Assembly (NCBI GenBank): GCA_018060635.1
Contig: JAGOVR010000017.1
Span: 1-18,676 of the forward strand
Reading direction: 5' to 3'
DNA from: Bacteriovoracaceae bacterium
Lineage (GTDB): Bacteria; Bdellovibrionota; Bacteriovoracia; Bacteriovoracales; Bacteriovoracaceae
DNA length: 18,676 nt
Numbering within the stretch: position 1 is the stretch's first letter; the number at the start of each line of letters is the position of its first letter. A program made the translations under genes and the position numbers. This document shows, piece after piece, positions 7,296-14,059 of this stretch. The notes under the pieces were generated by a model that had not been told where the DNA came from, searched no databases, and saw only the letters and a list, made by a program, of their open reading frames with translations.

Positions 7296-8969
7296 ATGCC
7301 TTCAAACAAAGAAAATCTTTTTTTAAAAGCTAAAAATTTACCCGTAGTGACTGGTTGCTATTTAATGAGAGGAGAGCAAGCAGAAATTCTTTATATAGGG
7401 AAGGCCAAAAATTTAAAAGAAAGAGTTCTTTCTTATTTTCAAGATTCCAACCACACCATTGCAACGAAAACTTATTTTCTTGTAAAAAAAATTAGAGACT
7501 TTGATTTTATTATAACGGCTTCTGAAGCAGAGGCACTGGTTTTAGAAAATAATCTGATTAAAAAATATTCTCCTCGTTACAATATTCAACTTAAAGATGA
7601 CAAAACTTACCCTTATGTGCTCATTGATCAAAATGAAGTTTTTCCTCGTTTAGAATATGTGCGTAAACCTAAAAGAGGTAAGGGTAGAATTATTATTGGT
7701 CCTTTTATTGCGGGGGGAGAACTGAAAGATGTTCTGCGTATCCTTACTAAGTGTTTTAAACTTAGAGATTGTTCCATGAAAGAGTTTCTCTCACGTAAAG
7801 AGCCCTGTCTTCTTTATCAAATGCATCAGTGTAGCGCTCCTTGTGTAGATAAGATAGATGTAGCGGAGTACAATAAAAACTTAGATTATGCCAAAAATTT
7901 TCTTATAGGAAAAAGTAGTCAAACAATTAATTTTTTAAAGAAAAAAATGCAAGAGTACGCCGAAACCGAGGCTTTTGAGCAGGCACTCATGATACGAGAC
8001 TGTTTAGAACGTTTAGAGCTTTTTTTAAAGCATGATGTACAAAAAAATGCAGAACTTAAGAGCAGTGAAGATATAGATGTGGTGGGATATTATGAGGGTG
8101 AAATCGAAGTTGATTTGAGTATTTATCTTTTCCGTCGAGGTATTTTGATTGGAAATAAGTCATTTCATTTTTTGAAGAAAGATTTTATGCAAGATATTTT
8201 GCTAGAGATAGAGTTGATACTCATGCAGTATTACAACACCAGCTATGAAATCCCTGAAAAAATTATTGTTCCTTGGGAAAAAATAGAAAATTTTCAAGTA
8301 GCTTTAGAAAAAATGCTAAGTAAAAAAATAGAAGTTACTTTACCTAAAATAAAATATAAAAATATTTCAAATTTAGTACAAAGTAATGCCCAAGAAACAC
8401 AAGTCTTTCGTATTAAAGAAGAAATAAACCTTTTTGAGGGCTTAGAGCTTTTGCAGAAATTATTGCATTTATCAGAGCGTCCTAAAGTTTTAGAGTGTTT
8501 TGATGTTGCTATTTGGCAGGGAAAATCTCCTACAGCTTCACAAATTGTTTTTTATGAAGGTAGACCTGATCGTAAAAATTATCGTTATTATCATTTGCAA
8601 GAGAGGTTAGAGGGGAACAATGACTTTGCTATGCTAGCTGAACTTCTGAGGCGAAGACTTAAAAAAGGGGATTTTCCTGACGTTTTTATCGTAGACGGTG
8701 GACAACAACAAGTGAATACACTGGCCCAAGTTTTAAAAGAGCAAAAAATAGAAATTCCAATTATTGGGATTGCTAAAGCCAGAACCAAAGGCAGTATTAA
8801 AACTACAGAGCGTCTCTATTTTACCCATAGAAAAAATCCCTATGAACTTTTACGTTCGAGGTCTCTCATGAAGATTATAACTTCCATGCGAGATGAAGCT
8901 CACCGTTTTTCTCGTAAGCTTCATCATCATGCTGAGAAAAAAAGAGTTTTGCCTAACATGAAACAATAA
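7296..8969 (+). CDS. uvrC: Excinuclease ABC subunit C, without C-terminal HhH domain
   Basis: UvrC makes the two incisions either side of a DNA lesion after UvrB loading. Domains in order: GIY-YIG nuclease at about 15-95 (GCYLM, LYIGKAKNLKERV, E79/E84 region, NLIKKYSPRYNI); the four-Cys element C159, C171, C179, C183, spaced as in E. coli 154/166/174/178 where an iron-sulfur cluster has been reported; the UvrB-binding UVR helix pair at about 207-242; the RNase H-like nuclease with D403 (ECFDVAIWQG), D467 (FIVDGG) and H536 (RDEAHRF). The protein stops at 557 residues, just after that domain; E. coli UvrC has 610 and ends in a double helix-hairpin-helix that is missing here. No continuation is visible in other frames. 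No clear Shine-Dalgarno precedes the ATG, and a terminator lies directly upstream. Its stop is 2 bases from the stop of the convergent gene. Confidence 0.95.
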   Translation: MPSNKENLFLKAKNLPVVTGCYLMRGEQAEILYIGKAKNLKERVLSYFQDSNHTIATKTYFLVKKIRDFDFIITASEAEALVLENNLIKKYSPRYNIQLKDDKTYPYVLIDQNEVFPRLEYVRKPKRGKGRIIIGPFIAGGELKDVLRILTKCFKLRDCSMKEFLSRKEPCLLYQMHQCSAPCVDKIDVAEYNKNLDYAKNFLIGKSSQTINFLKKKMQEYAETEAFEQALMIRDCLERLELFLKHDVQKNAELKSSEDIDVVGYYEGEIEVDLSIYLFRRGILIGNKSFHFLKKDFMQDILLEIELILMQYYNTSYEIPEKIIVPWEKIENFQVALEKMLSKKIEVTLPKIKYKNISNLVQSNAQETQVFRIKEEINLFEGLELLQKLLHLSERPKVLECFDVAIWQGKSPTASQIVFYEGRPDRKNYRYYHLQERLEGNNDFAMLAELLRRRLKKGDFPDVFIVDGGQQQVNTLAQVLKEQKIEIPIIGIAKARTKGSIKTTERLYFTHRKNPYELLRSRSLMKIITSMRDEAHRFSRKLHHHAEKKRVLPNMKQ

Positions 8970-8971
8970 GA

Positions 8972-9184
8972 TTAGTTTAAAACATGGGCCACTTTTCTTT
9001 TGCCACCACATTCTGCACAAGAGGCAGTTTCCAAGATAAGCAGACTGCGATAGTCAGAGAAGTGATTTAAGGTGAGTTTTGCCCCACATTCGGAGCAGGA
9101 TTCCATAATTTTTTTTACACAACTGGCATCACCATAGTATTTTTCGAAGCATTCCACCATTTCATCATATTCAAAGTCACCCAT
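8972..9184 (-). CDS. Small zinc-ribbon-like protein (70 aa)
   Basis: A 70-aa protein with an acidic N-terminus (MGDFEYDEMVECFEKYYGD) followed by two CxxCG knuckles, CSECGAK (30-36) and CAECGGK (55-61), about 25 residues apart. That is the layout of a zinc ribbon, with one strand-rich loop between the knuckles. AAGGAG lies 5 bases upstream of the ATG, so the gene is real although short. It is tail-to-tail with uvrC and head-to-head with the uracil-DNA glycosylase homologue. A DNA- or protein-binding accessory role is conceivable, but only the likely metal site is supported by the sequence. Confidence 0.72.
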   Translation of the reverse strand: MGDFEYDEMVECFEKYYGDASCVKKIMESCSECGAKLTLNHFSDYRSLLILETASCAECGGKRKVAHVLN

Positions 9185-9240
9185 AGAACTCCTTTTTACC
9201 CTTAGGTTCTATATAAAGAATCGGTAGGAAAAAGAATTAT

Positions 9241-9282
9241 TTTTAGGTATGTTTGGAGGGGAAAAAAATGCAAACCTAAAAT
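9241..9282 (+). promoter_or_regulatory. Candidate promoter with overlapping dyad, before the glycosylase homologue
   Basis: TTGGAG (9253-9258), 18-base spacer, TAAAAT (9277-9282) is a plausible sigma-70 promoter for the gene at 9334. An 8-bp inverted repeat, TTTTAGGT (9241-9248) and ACCTAAAA (9274-9281), brackets the -35 and covers the -10. It could be an operator for a dimeric regulator or a hairpin; alternative pairing of GTTT with AAAC is also possible. Confidence 0.4.
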
Positions 9283-9333
9283 AAGATCATTGCAATTTTT
9301 TTGTGGCAACTTGCAAGAAAGAGATAGGAAAAA

Positions 9334-10254
9334 ATGGACTATTCCAAGTTTTTTTTTAAAATAAATAAAGATCAGAAAAAAACTGCACAGAAAGGAGAAC
9401 TTTCTTTTGCACAAGATTTATACAAAGAGACCTCATGGTTTTTTCACTTTAAAAAAAGAGATGAGGGAGAGGCATTGGTTAAAGCACCGTTAGCTCAGGT
9501 CAAAACGACAGAGAAAGATCTTCTGCTTAAATCATTTAAAGAATTTACAGAAAAAAAAATAAGTCAAAAAAAAGATCAAGAGAAAGTTTTACGTTTTACA
9601 GGAGGAGAATTACAGCTAAAAGCTTCTTTGGAAGAACAAGTGACAGAAAAAGAAATTATTATTCCTCTTTGTAATATTTCTGATTTGCAGAAAAAAATGG
9701 ATGCTTGCGCCTTATGTCCCCAAGAAAAATTAAAATACCGCACTAAAGTCGTGCATGGTTTGGTCACCCAAAGAACACAAGATATTCAGGTTTTGTTTGT
9801 GGGGGATTTTCCAAGAGATAATAAAGAAGAGAACTTTCCTACAGAAGTAGAAGCTCTCTTACAAAAAATGATAAAGGCCATGCAATTAAGTCAGGAGCAA
9901 TTTTTACTGAGTTTAATGGCACGTTGTTATCATCCTGAGCCAGAAGTCTCTTTGCAAATGATTTCTTCCTGTGAAAGTTATTTGTATCAGGAAATTTTCC
10001 TTTTAAAACCTCAGGTGGTTGTCACGTTAGGCTCTGTCGCTACTCAGTATGTTCTAGGAGTGAAAGAGAAATTATCTCAGATTCATGGAAAATTTTTTGA
10101 TAAAAAAATTAAAAATACCAATAATGAGATCTTTTCTTTTAAGGTCGTACCCTTATTTCATCCTGAGTATTTGCTAATAAATCCAACTCTTAAGCAGACA
10201 GCATGGCAAGATATGCAAAAGATTATGGAATTTATTGGGAAAAAGAAAGCTTGA
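9334..10254 (+). CDS. Uracil-DNA glycosylase family 4-like protein, diverged, with N-terminal extension
   Basis: A 306-aa protein. Residues 1-110 are a charged, Lys/Glu-rich extension absent from typical family-4 enzymes (about 200-220 aa). From 120 on the family-4 plan is visible: C125-x2-C128 (ACALCP), C198 (ARCYHP) and C213 (SSCESYL) match the four iron-sulfur Cys. The strand VLFVGDFP (153-160) is motif 1, VVVTLGSVATQYVLG (228-242) is the conserved core, and HPEYLL (276-281) is motif 3. Key positions differ: motif 1 is GDFPRD where the family has GEAPG, the usual G-x-PF-x-G-x-AG segment is absent (ENFPTEVEALL instead), and the Asn that normally precedes VVKCRPP is not there. So the fold and cluster look retained, but uracil excision is uncertain. 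It lies 66 bases before the SpoIID-like gene. Confidence 0.82.
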   Translation: MDYSKFFFKINKDQKKTAQKGELSFAQDLYKETSWFFHFKKRDEGEALVKAPLAQVKTTEKDLLLKSFKEFTEKKISQKKDQEKVLRFTGGELQLKASLEEQVTEKEIIIPLCNISDLQKKMDACALCPQEKLKYRTKVVHGLVTQRTQDIQVLFVGDFPRDNKEENFPTEVEALLQKMIKAMQLSQEQFLLSLMARCYHPEPEVSLQMISSCESYLYQEIFLLKPQVVVTLGSVATQYVLGVKEKLSQIHGKFFDKKIKNTNNEIFSFKVVPLFHPEYLLINPTLKQTAWQDMQKIMEFIGKKKA

Positions 10255-10257
10255 GGA

Positions 10258-10284
10258 TTGACTCATTCTCCTTTAATCTAAAAA
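10258..10284 (+). promoter_or_regulatory. Possible promoter for the SpoIID-amidase pair
   Basis: TTGACT (5 of 6) starts 4 bases after the preceding stop codon, followed by a 15-base spacer and TAAAAA (4-5 of 6). The spacing is short, so this is a weak call. If real, the cell-wall gene pair can be transcribed independently of the glycosylase homologue. Confidence 0.33.
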
Positions 10285-10320
10285 GAAAATGTAAGAAGGG
10301 ATGCCTTCAATCTATCAAGG

Positions 10321-11481
10321 ATGATGATTATTTTTATTTTTATCTTTTTATTTATTACTCAAATCTGTGCTTATGCTTACGCTGATATTCCGCATATTAA
10401 TGTTTTGTTAGGGCAAAAATTGTCTCAAGTAACACTGAAAGGACAAGATTTAAAAAAAAAAATAATTGCTAATAATTCCACAAGTCAACAAGATGGCTTT
10501 TCCACTTTTAGCTTTAATTGTGGTTATTCGCCTTCCACTAATGTCAAAAGCTCAGCAGGTTTTTTAAAAGATAAGATTATGCTGGCCAGTGTGTCTTCCC
10601 CTACGGGTTATGTCTCTTGGCAAAATCGTGATTATCAAGGTGATTTTGTGGTAACAGCGTCCTTACAAGAGCAAAAATGTGATCTTATTCAACGTCTGCC
10701 TTTAGAAAGCTATATTAGCTCTCTTTTAGCTAAAGAGATGAATGGAAGTTGGTCTATTGAGGCCCTTAAAGCTCAAGCTGTTCTGGCCAGAAGTTACGCT
10801 CTTTTGAAAAAGAAACAGGGAACATTTATGGCAGAGGATTTTTATCATTTGACGGCGTCAGAGAAAGATCAAGTAGCAGGTGCTCTTTTAGATAAAACGC
10901 AAAAAACAACACAAGCTTCAAGAGAAACGCAAGGTGAAGTTTTAGTAACAGATAAAGGGAGTCTTGCTTCTGTTTTTTTTCATTCACAGTGTGGAGGAAA
11001 AACTCTGAAACCAGAATATGTTTGGCAAAATAAAGTAGAAGGTTATCAGTCAGTTCCATGCCCTCGTTGTCACGAAAATAAAAGTAGCAAGTGGAGTTAT
11101 TCTCTTGCAGAAAAAGATTTTATAACAACGCTTAAAAATGTTTATCAAACAAAAGGAAGTCTCCTTTTGCTTAATGCGAGTCATGTTTTTTTTATTCCAG
11201 ATAGAACAGATAATGCGTTGATGCGCTTTTATGATGATGAAAAAAATATGAAAGTTATGCAAAAAGCATGGTTGCGTTCTTACTTAGGTCGTAAAAACTT
11301 AAAGTCTAATTATTTTAAAGTGAGTAAAAGGGAAGGGAGAATCTTTTTTGAAGGGAAAGGTTTGGGTCATGGAGTAGGAATGTGTCAGATGGGGGCCCTT
11401 TCTTTTGCTAAAAAAGGTTGGAATTATCATAAAATTCTATCTTATTATTTTCCAAACTATAAAATTAAGAAAGTATACTAG
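10321..11481 (+). CDS. SpoIID/LytB-domain peptidoglycan lytic transglycosylase, exported
   Basis: SpoIID-type enzymes cut glycan strands from which stem peptides have been removed. The 386-aa protein opens with a hydrophobic export signal (MIIFIFIFLFITQICAYAYA). The SpoIID core follows: LESYISSLLAKEMNGSW with E139 at the place of the catalytic Glu of B. subtilis SpoIID (E88), EALKAQAVLARSYAL, VFFHSQCGG (H221, C224), PEYVWQNKVEGYQSVPCPRC (C247, C250) and GLGHGVGMCQMGALSFAKKG, ending in the typical ILSYYFPNYKI. H221 with the Cys residues may form the zinc site seen in clostridial SpoIID. AAGG abuts the first ATG, so translation may start at the second ATG (10324), which changes one residue. The amidase gene follows after 6 bases. 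No sporulation genes are near; as in other non-spore-formers the role is envelope remodelling. Confidence 0.9.
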   Translation: MMIIFIFIFLFITQICAYAYADIPHINVLLGQKLSQVTLKGQDLKKKIIANNSTSQQDGFSTFSFNCGYSPSTNVKSSAGFLKDKIMLASVSSPTGYVSWQNRDYQGDFVVTASLQEQKCDLIQRLPLESYISSLLAKEMNGSWSIEALKAQAVLARSYALLKKKQGTFMAEDFYHLTASEKDQVAGALLDKTQKTTQASRETQGEVLVTDKGSLASVFFHSQCGGKTLKPEYVWQNKVEGYQSVPCPRCHENKSSKWSYSLAEKDFITTLKNVYQTKGSLLLLNASHVFFIPDRTDNALMRFYDDEKNMKVMQKAWLRSYLGRKNLKSNYFKVSKREGRIFFEGKGLGHGVGMCQMGALSFAKKGWNYHKILSYYFPNYKIKKVY

Positions 11482-11487
11482 TTTTTT

Positions 11488-12204
11488 ATGCCATTTATTT
11501 TTTTATTTTTTTTGACTATTTCTTCCCATCTTTGGGGGCAAACCATTCTCATTGACCCTGGCCATGGCGGAATTGATTTAGGGGCACAAGCCATGTCACA
11601 AAAGGTAGAAGAAAAAAATCTTACGTTATTATTAGCTCAAAAATTGAAAGCTAAATTACAAAAAAAGTTTAATGTTTATCTCACTCGTAGTTTTGATAAA
11701 ACACTTTCTTTAGATGAGAGAGCCAAGATTGCAGAAAAAGTGAGTGCTGATCTTTTTATTTCTATTCATTTTAATTCGGATATTCATACTTATTCCCATG
11801 GAATGGAAACTTATTATTTAGATAATCATCAAAATGCAGCTATTCATAAAGTTGAAACAGTTGAAAATAAAAATGAAAAAATGACTGAAGCACAGCAAAT
11901 TCTTATAGATATGGTCATTACGCAAACAGTTGATGAGTCTAGAAAATTAGCAACACTTGTAAGCCACGAATTAACTAAAAAAATAGTACCGACACACCAG
12001 ATAAGCAATCGAGGTGTGCGAGCAGGAATGTTTTATGTTTTAGCTTTATCTAAAAGACCAGGATTGTTATTAGAAGTTGGATTTCTTTCTAATCCTAAGG
12101 AACTTAAAAAACTTACTCAGGATAAATTTCAAAATGATTATGTGATGGCCGTCACTTACGCTATTGAAAAATTTTTTAAGCAAAAAAAGAGGTTAGATTC
12201 CTAA
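11488..12204 (+). CDS. N-acetylmuramoyl-L-alanine amidase (Amidase_3), exported
   Basis: Cleaves the bond between MurNAc and the stem peptide in the periplasm, using zinc. The 238-aa protein has a short signal sequence (PFIFLFFLTISSHLWG) and then one catalytic domain. Zinc ligands H26 (DPGHGG), E42 (EEKN) and H94 (SIHFNS) and the catalytic E196 (LLEVGFLSN) are all in place. There is no AMIN or SPOR targeting domain and no autoinhibitory segment as large as in E. coli AmiB; a modest insertion at about 113-145 is charged and may cover the active site. The ATG has no Shine-Dalgarno and lies 6 bases past the SpoIID-like stop, so translation is probably coupled. The pairing makes sense: the amidase produces the denuded glycan that SpoIID-type enzymes cut. 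The last codons form part of the terminator stem. Confidence 0.92.
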   Translation: MPFIFLFFLTISSHLWGQTILIDPGHGGIDLGAQAMSQKVEEKNLTLLLAQKLKAKLQKKFNVYLTRSFDKTLSLDERAKIAEKVSADLFISIHFNSDIHTYSHGMETYYLDNHQNAAIHKVETVENKNEKMTEAQQILIDMVITQTVDESRKLATLVSHELTKKIVPTHQISNRGVRAGMFYVLALSKRPGLLLEVGFLSNPKELKKLTQDKFQNDYVMAVTYAIEKFFKQKKRLDS

Positions 12205-12215
12205 CCTCTTTTTTT
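12182..12215. terminator. Bidirectional terminator between amidase and lipoprotein genes
   Basis: A perfect 15-bp stem, seven A plus GAGGTTAG (12182-12196), loop ATTC, CTAACCTC plus seven T (12201-12215). T-runs occur in both directions, so it can stop the amidase transcript (its stop codon is inside the stem) and the convergent lipoprotein transcript ending at 12240. Confidence 0.92.
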
Positions 12216-12239
12216 ACAGCATAAATTCTTTATGAATAC

Positions 12240-12872
12240 TTAACAGGAAGGTTGAATAGAACTATCGAGTTGAATAAAAACTTGATTTACATTAAGAGGT
12301 ATTTGAGAGTAGTTATTATTAGGATTCACTCTCATCATAATATTTCCAAAGAGTGCACGAGGACAGGCGAAGTTTCCAGTATATTGTTGAGGGAAGGCTT
12401 GCATTGTTGCTGAAGGATAGTTGTTAGCGGCAGTATTGCGTAAAGTATAATAAAGCAGTTGTCCTTCATACATGAGGGATGGGCAATAGCGTACCACTAA
12501 ATGTTGATCGTTATTATTGTAAGCAAAATACATCACAGCTGTCCCAGAAGAATTTCCTCCCAGCATGATATTATTAGGAGGTAAATTGAAAGTAGCTTCT
12601 GCACTTCCTCCTTGGACAAACTCTGTTTGTGATCCTGCCACAATTCTAAAATGCAGACGTACACCTTGAAAGCCATCGGTACAAGTAGGTTGAGGCATAG
12701 CTTTGAGAATCAAATCAAATTTTTGCGCCAAGAACTGATTAATACCATAGCTTGAAGCTGTGGCCCCATCGCTAAAGGTGTAATTGTTCACTCCATTATC
12801 ATTGGGCTTTCCACAGCCTATAAGTAAAAGCAGGCCAAAAATTAAGGCGTGCAGGCTTATTGTTTTTTTCAT
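12240..12872 (-). CDS. Lipoprotein of unknown function
   Basis: A 210-aa lipoprotein. The N-terminus (MKKTISLHALIFGLLLLIGC) is a type II signal peptide with lipobox LIGC, giving acylated C20; the next residues (GKPNDNG) do not carry the Asp+2 inner-membrane retention signal, so outer-membrane sorting is likely by the E. coli rule. The mature part is Asn/Gln/Tyr-rich and beta-like (GGNSSGTAVMYFAYNNND, QLLYYTLRNTAANNY), with four Cys (C64, C129, C169 and the C-terminal Cys) that could pair. No catalytic motif is seen and I do not recognise the family. GGGAG lies 7-8 bases upstream of the ATG. The gene is alone on its transcript, divergent from the DsbA-like gene, with a bidirectional terminator behind it. 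Confidence 0.83.
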   Translation of the reverse strand: MKKTISLHALIFGLLLLIGCGKPNDNGVNNYTFSDGATASSYGINQFLAQKFDLILKAMPQPTCTDGFQGVRLHFRIVAGSQTEFVQGGSAEATFNLPPNNIMLGGNSSGTAVMYFAYNNNDQHLVVRYCPSLMYEGQLLYYTLRNTAANNYPSATMQAFPQQYTGNFACPRALFGNIMMRVNPNNNYSQIPLNVNQVFIQLDSSIQPSC

Positions 12873-12914
12873 AAAAATCTCCCTCTAAAAGTTCCTATAG
12901 CTTATCGGATAAAC

Positions 12915-12942
12915 ATTTTAATTTCTGCATAGTAGATGCCAA
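12915..12942 (-). promoter_or_regulatory. Promoter for the lipoprotein gene (sigma-70 or sigma-54)
   Basis: On the minus strand TTGGCA (12942-12937), 16-base spacer, TAAAAT (12920-12915): 5 of 6 at both boxes. The same bases also read as a sigma-54 element, TGGCAT-N5-ATGCA (12941-12926), with GG and GC exactly 10 bases apart and two mismatches to TGGCAC-N5-TTGCA. The leader would be about 35-43 bases. Sequence alone cannot decide between them. Confidence 0.5.
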
Positions 12943-13100
12943 TTTGCCTTAATTCTAATGCAATAGGCAAGAATAAATAAAACCCTTTAATATTAATATG
13001 TTATGCTTATTCTCACAAAGGACTCTTATTTTAAAGAGTAAAAAAAATAAGAATTTATAGGCAAGTGTAAAATTATTCGACACTTTTCTGCTTAGACTCT

Positions 13101-13128
13101 TTGAATTTTTACCTACTCGGTTTAATCT
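13101..13128 (+). promoter_or_regulatory. Weak candidate promoter for the DsbA-like gene
   Basis: TTGAAT, 16-base spacer, TAATCT, ending 36 bases before the ATG at 13165. Both boxes match 4 of 6. The remaining 12943-13100 holds only A/T-rich sequence and a 6-bp inverted repeat TTGCCT/AGGCAA at about 12943-12969; no gene is supported there. Confidence 0.3.
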
Positions 13129-13164
13129 ATTGCAGATCATTTAATTTTTTCAAAGGATATTTTT

Positions 13165-13953
13165 ATGACAAGGTTGTTACCCATTTTTCTTTTTGTGGGT
13201 TTGCTCACGAGTTGTAGTGACAAAGCTATGAAGGCAAAAATAAAAAAAGCTCTTAAAGAAGACCCTACTATTATTACTGAATCTATCGAGGCTCACCCTG
13301 AAGCGTACATAGAAGCTTTAAATAAAGCGGTGAAATCAGCACAAGCTGGAATGGCACAGAAAAAAGAAGAAGAAGAAAAAAAAGAATTAGAAGCAAAATA
13401 TGATGCTCCTTTACAGCCACTTATTCGTAGTGATGAGAGTATTCGAGGAACTAAGGGAGCTCCTTTAACTTTAGTTGAATATTCAGATTTTGAATGTCCT
13501 TTCTGTACTCGTGGCTATGAAACTGTTGTGAAGTTACTTAAAAAATATGAAGGTAAAATTCAATTCGTCTATAAACACTTGCCTCTTAGTTTTCACCCCA
13601 GTGCTATGATTTCTGCTCAGTACTACGAAGCTATTCGTTTACAAGATGCTGTTAAGGCCCAAAAATTTCATGATGAAATTTTTCAGAATCAAAGTAAATT
13701 GCGTGGAGGAGAAGCTTATCTTAAAACCATTGCTAAAAAATTATCGGTTAATATGACTAAACTAGCCACTGATCTAAAATCAGAAGCAGTAAAAAAACGT
13801 ATTGAAGAAGATTTAAAAGAAGCAGAAAAATTTGGATTTCAAGGGACGCCAGGATTTCTTCTTAATGGAATTCCTGTTAAAGGAGCTTACCCTGCAGAAC
13901 ATTTTGATACGATTGTGGAAGAGCTTAAAAAACGTGGAAAAGTAGTTCTTTAA
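13165..13953 (+). CDS. DsbA-family thiol oxidoreductase, lipoprotein-anchored
   Basis: A 262-aa periplasmic thiol-disulfide enzyme. Residues 1-17 are a lipoprotein signal with lipobox LTSC (C17). Residues 18-80 are a charged helical stalk (KIKKALKEDP, ESIEAHPEAY, then a Lys/Glu-rich coiled segment). The DsbA/thioredoxin-fold domain starts at about 85 (GTKGAPLTLVEYSDFECPFC), with active site C111-P-F-C114 and the cis-Pro loop at P229 (GTPGFLLNG). HLPLSFHPSA and the helical insertion between match the DsbA_4/BdbD type. A membrane anchor on the outer or inner membrane fits a role in folding exported Cys proteins, several of which are encoded nearby; direct partnership is inference. AAAGGA lies about 8 bases upstream of the ATG. 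It is a single-gene unit with its own terminator. An isomerase or reductase role cannot be excluded. Confidence 0.9.
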   Translation: MTRLLPIFLFVGLLTSCSDKAMKAKIKKALKEDPTIITESIEAHPEAYIEALNKAVKSAQAGMAQKKEEEEKKELEAKYDAPLQPLIRSDESIRGTKGAPLTLVEYSDFECPFCTRGYETVVKLLKKYEGKIQFVYKHLPLSFHPSAMISAQYYEAIRLQDAVKAQKFHDEIFQNQSKLRGGEAYLKTIAKKLSVNMTKLATDLKSEAVKKRIEEDLKEAEKFGFQGTPGFLLNGIPVKGAYPAEHFDTIVEELKKRGKVVL

Positions 13954-13971
13954 TTTTTTATTTTTTCTTAC

Positions 13972-14010
13972 AAAACCCCTCTTATGCCCACTGGTAAGAG
14001 GGGTTTTTTT
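13972..14010 (+). terminator. Rho-independent terminator after the DsbA-like gene
   Basis: AAAACCCCTCTTA (13972-13984) pairs perfectly with TAAGAGGGGTTTT (13995-14007) across a 10-base loop, followed by T up to 14010 (seven T in all). It lies 19 bases after the stop codon. Confidence 0.93.
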
Positions 14011-14047
14011 ATGGCATTTCTTTAAGTTCTTGTTAAGTCCTTGAATT

Positions 14048-14053
14048 TATAAT
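14048..14053 (+). promoter_or_regulatory. Probable -10 box of the fliA promoter
   Basis: A perfect TATAAT. The -35 region is poor (TTCTTG with a 15-base spacer is the nearest match), so the promoter may depend on an activator. It follows the upstream terminator by 38 bases and would give a fliA leader of about 150 bases. I see no sigma-54 or sigma-28 element here. Confidence 0.45.
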
Positions 14054-14059
14054 AGGTGC

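Noticed and set aside
6929..7309. Open frames on both strands through the Gly-rich repeat (126 aa minus, 91 aa plus)
   Set aside because: The 15-bp unit contains no stop in any frame, so all frames stay open. No ribosome sites, and the products are repeated Thr/Leu/Val low-complexity peptides.
9202..9414. 70-aa minus-strand open frame overlapping the glycosylase homologue start
   Set aside because: Complement of poly-A/T-rich coding and promoter sequence; Phe/Leu/Lys-rich and without a ribosome site.
12902..12909. TCCGATAA on the minus strand as a sigma-28 -10 for the lipoprotein
   Set aside because: No TAAA-like -35 lies 15 or 16 bases upstream (the bases there are GCAG or TGCA).
12955..13140. 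61-aa minus-strand open frame between the divergent lipoprotein genes
   Set aside because: No ribosome site, A/T-driven composition (Phe/Leu/Lys/Asn), and it occupies the region where both promoters should be.
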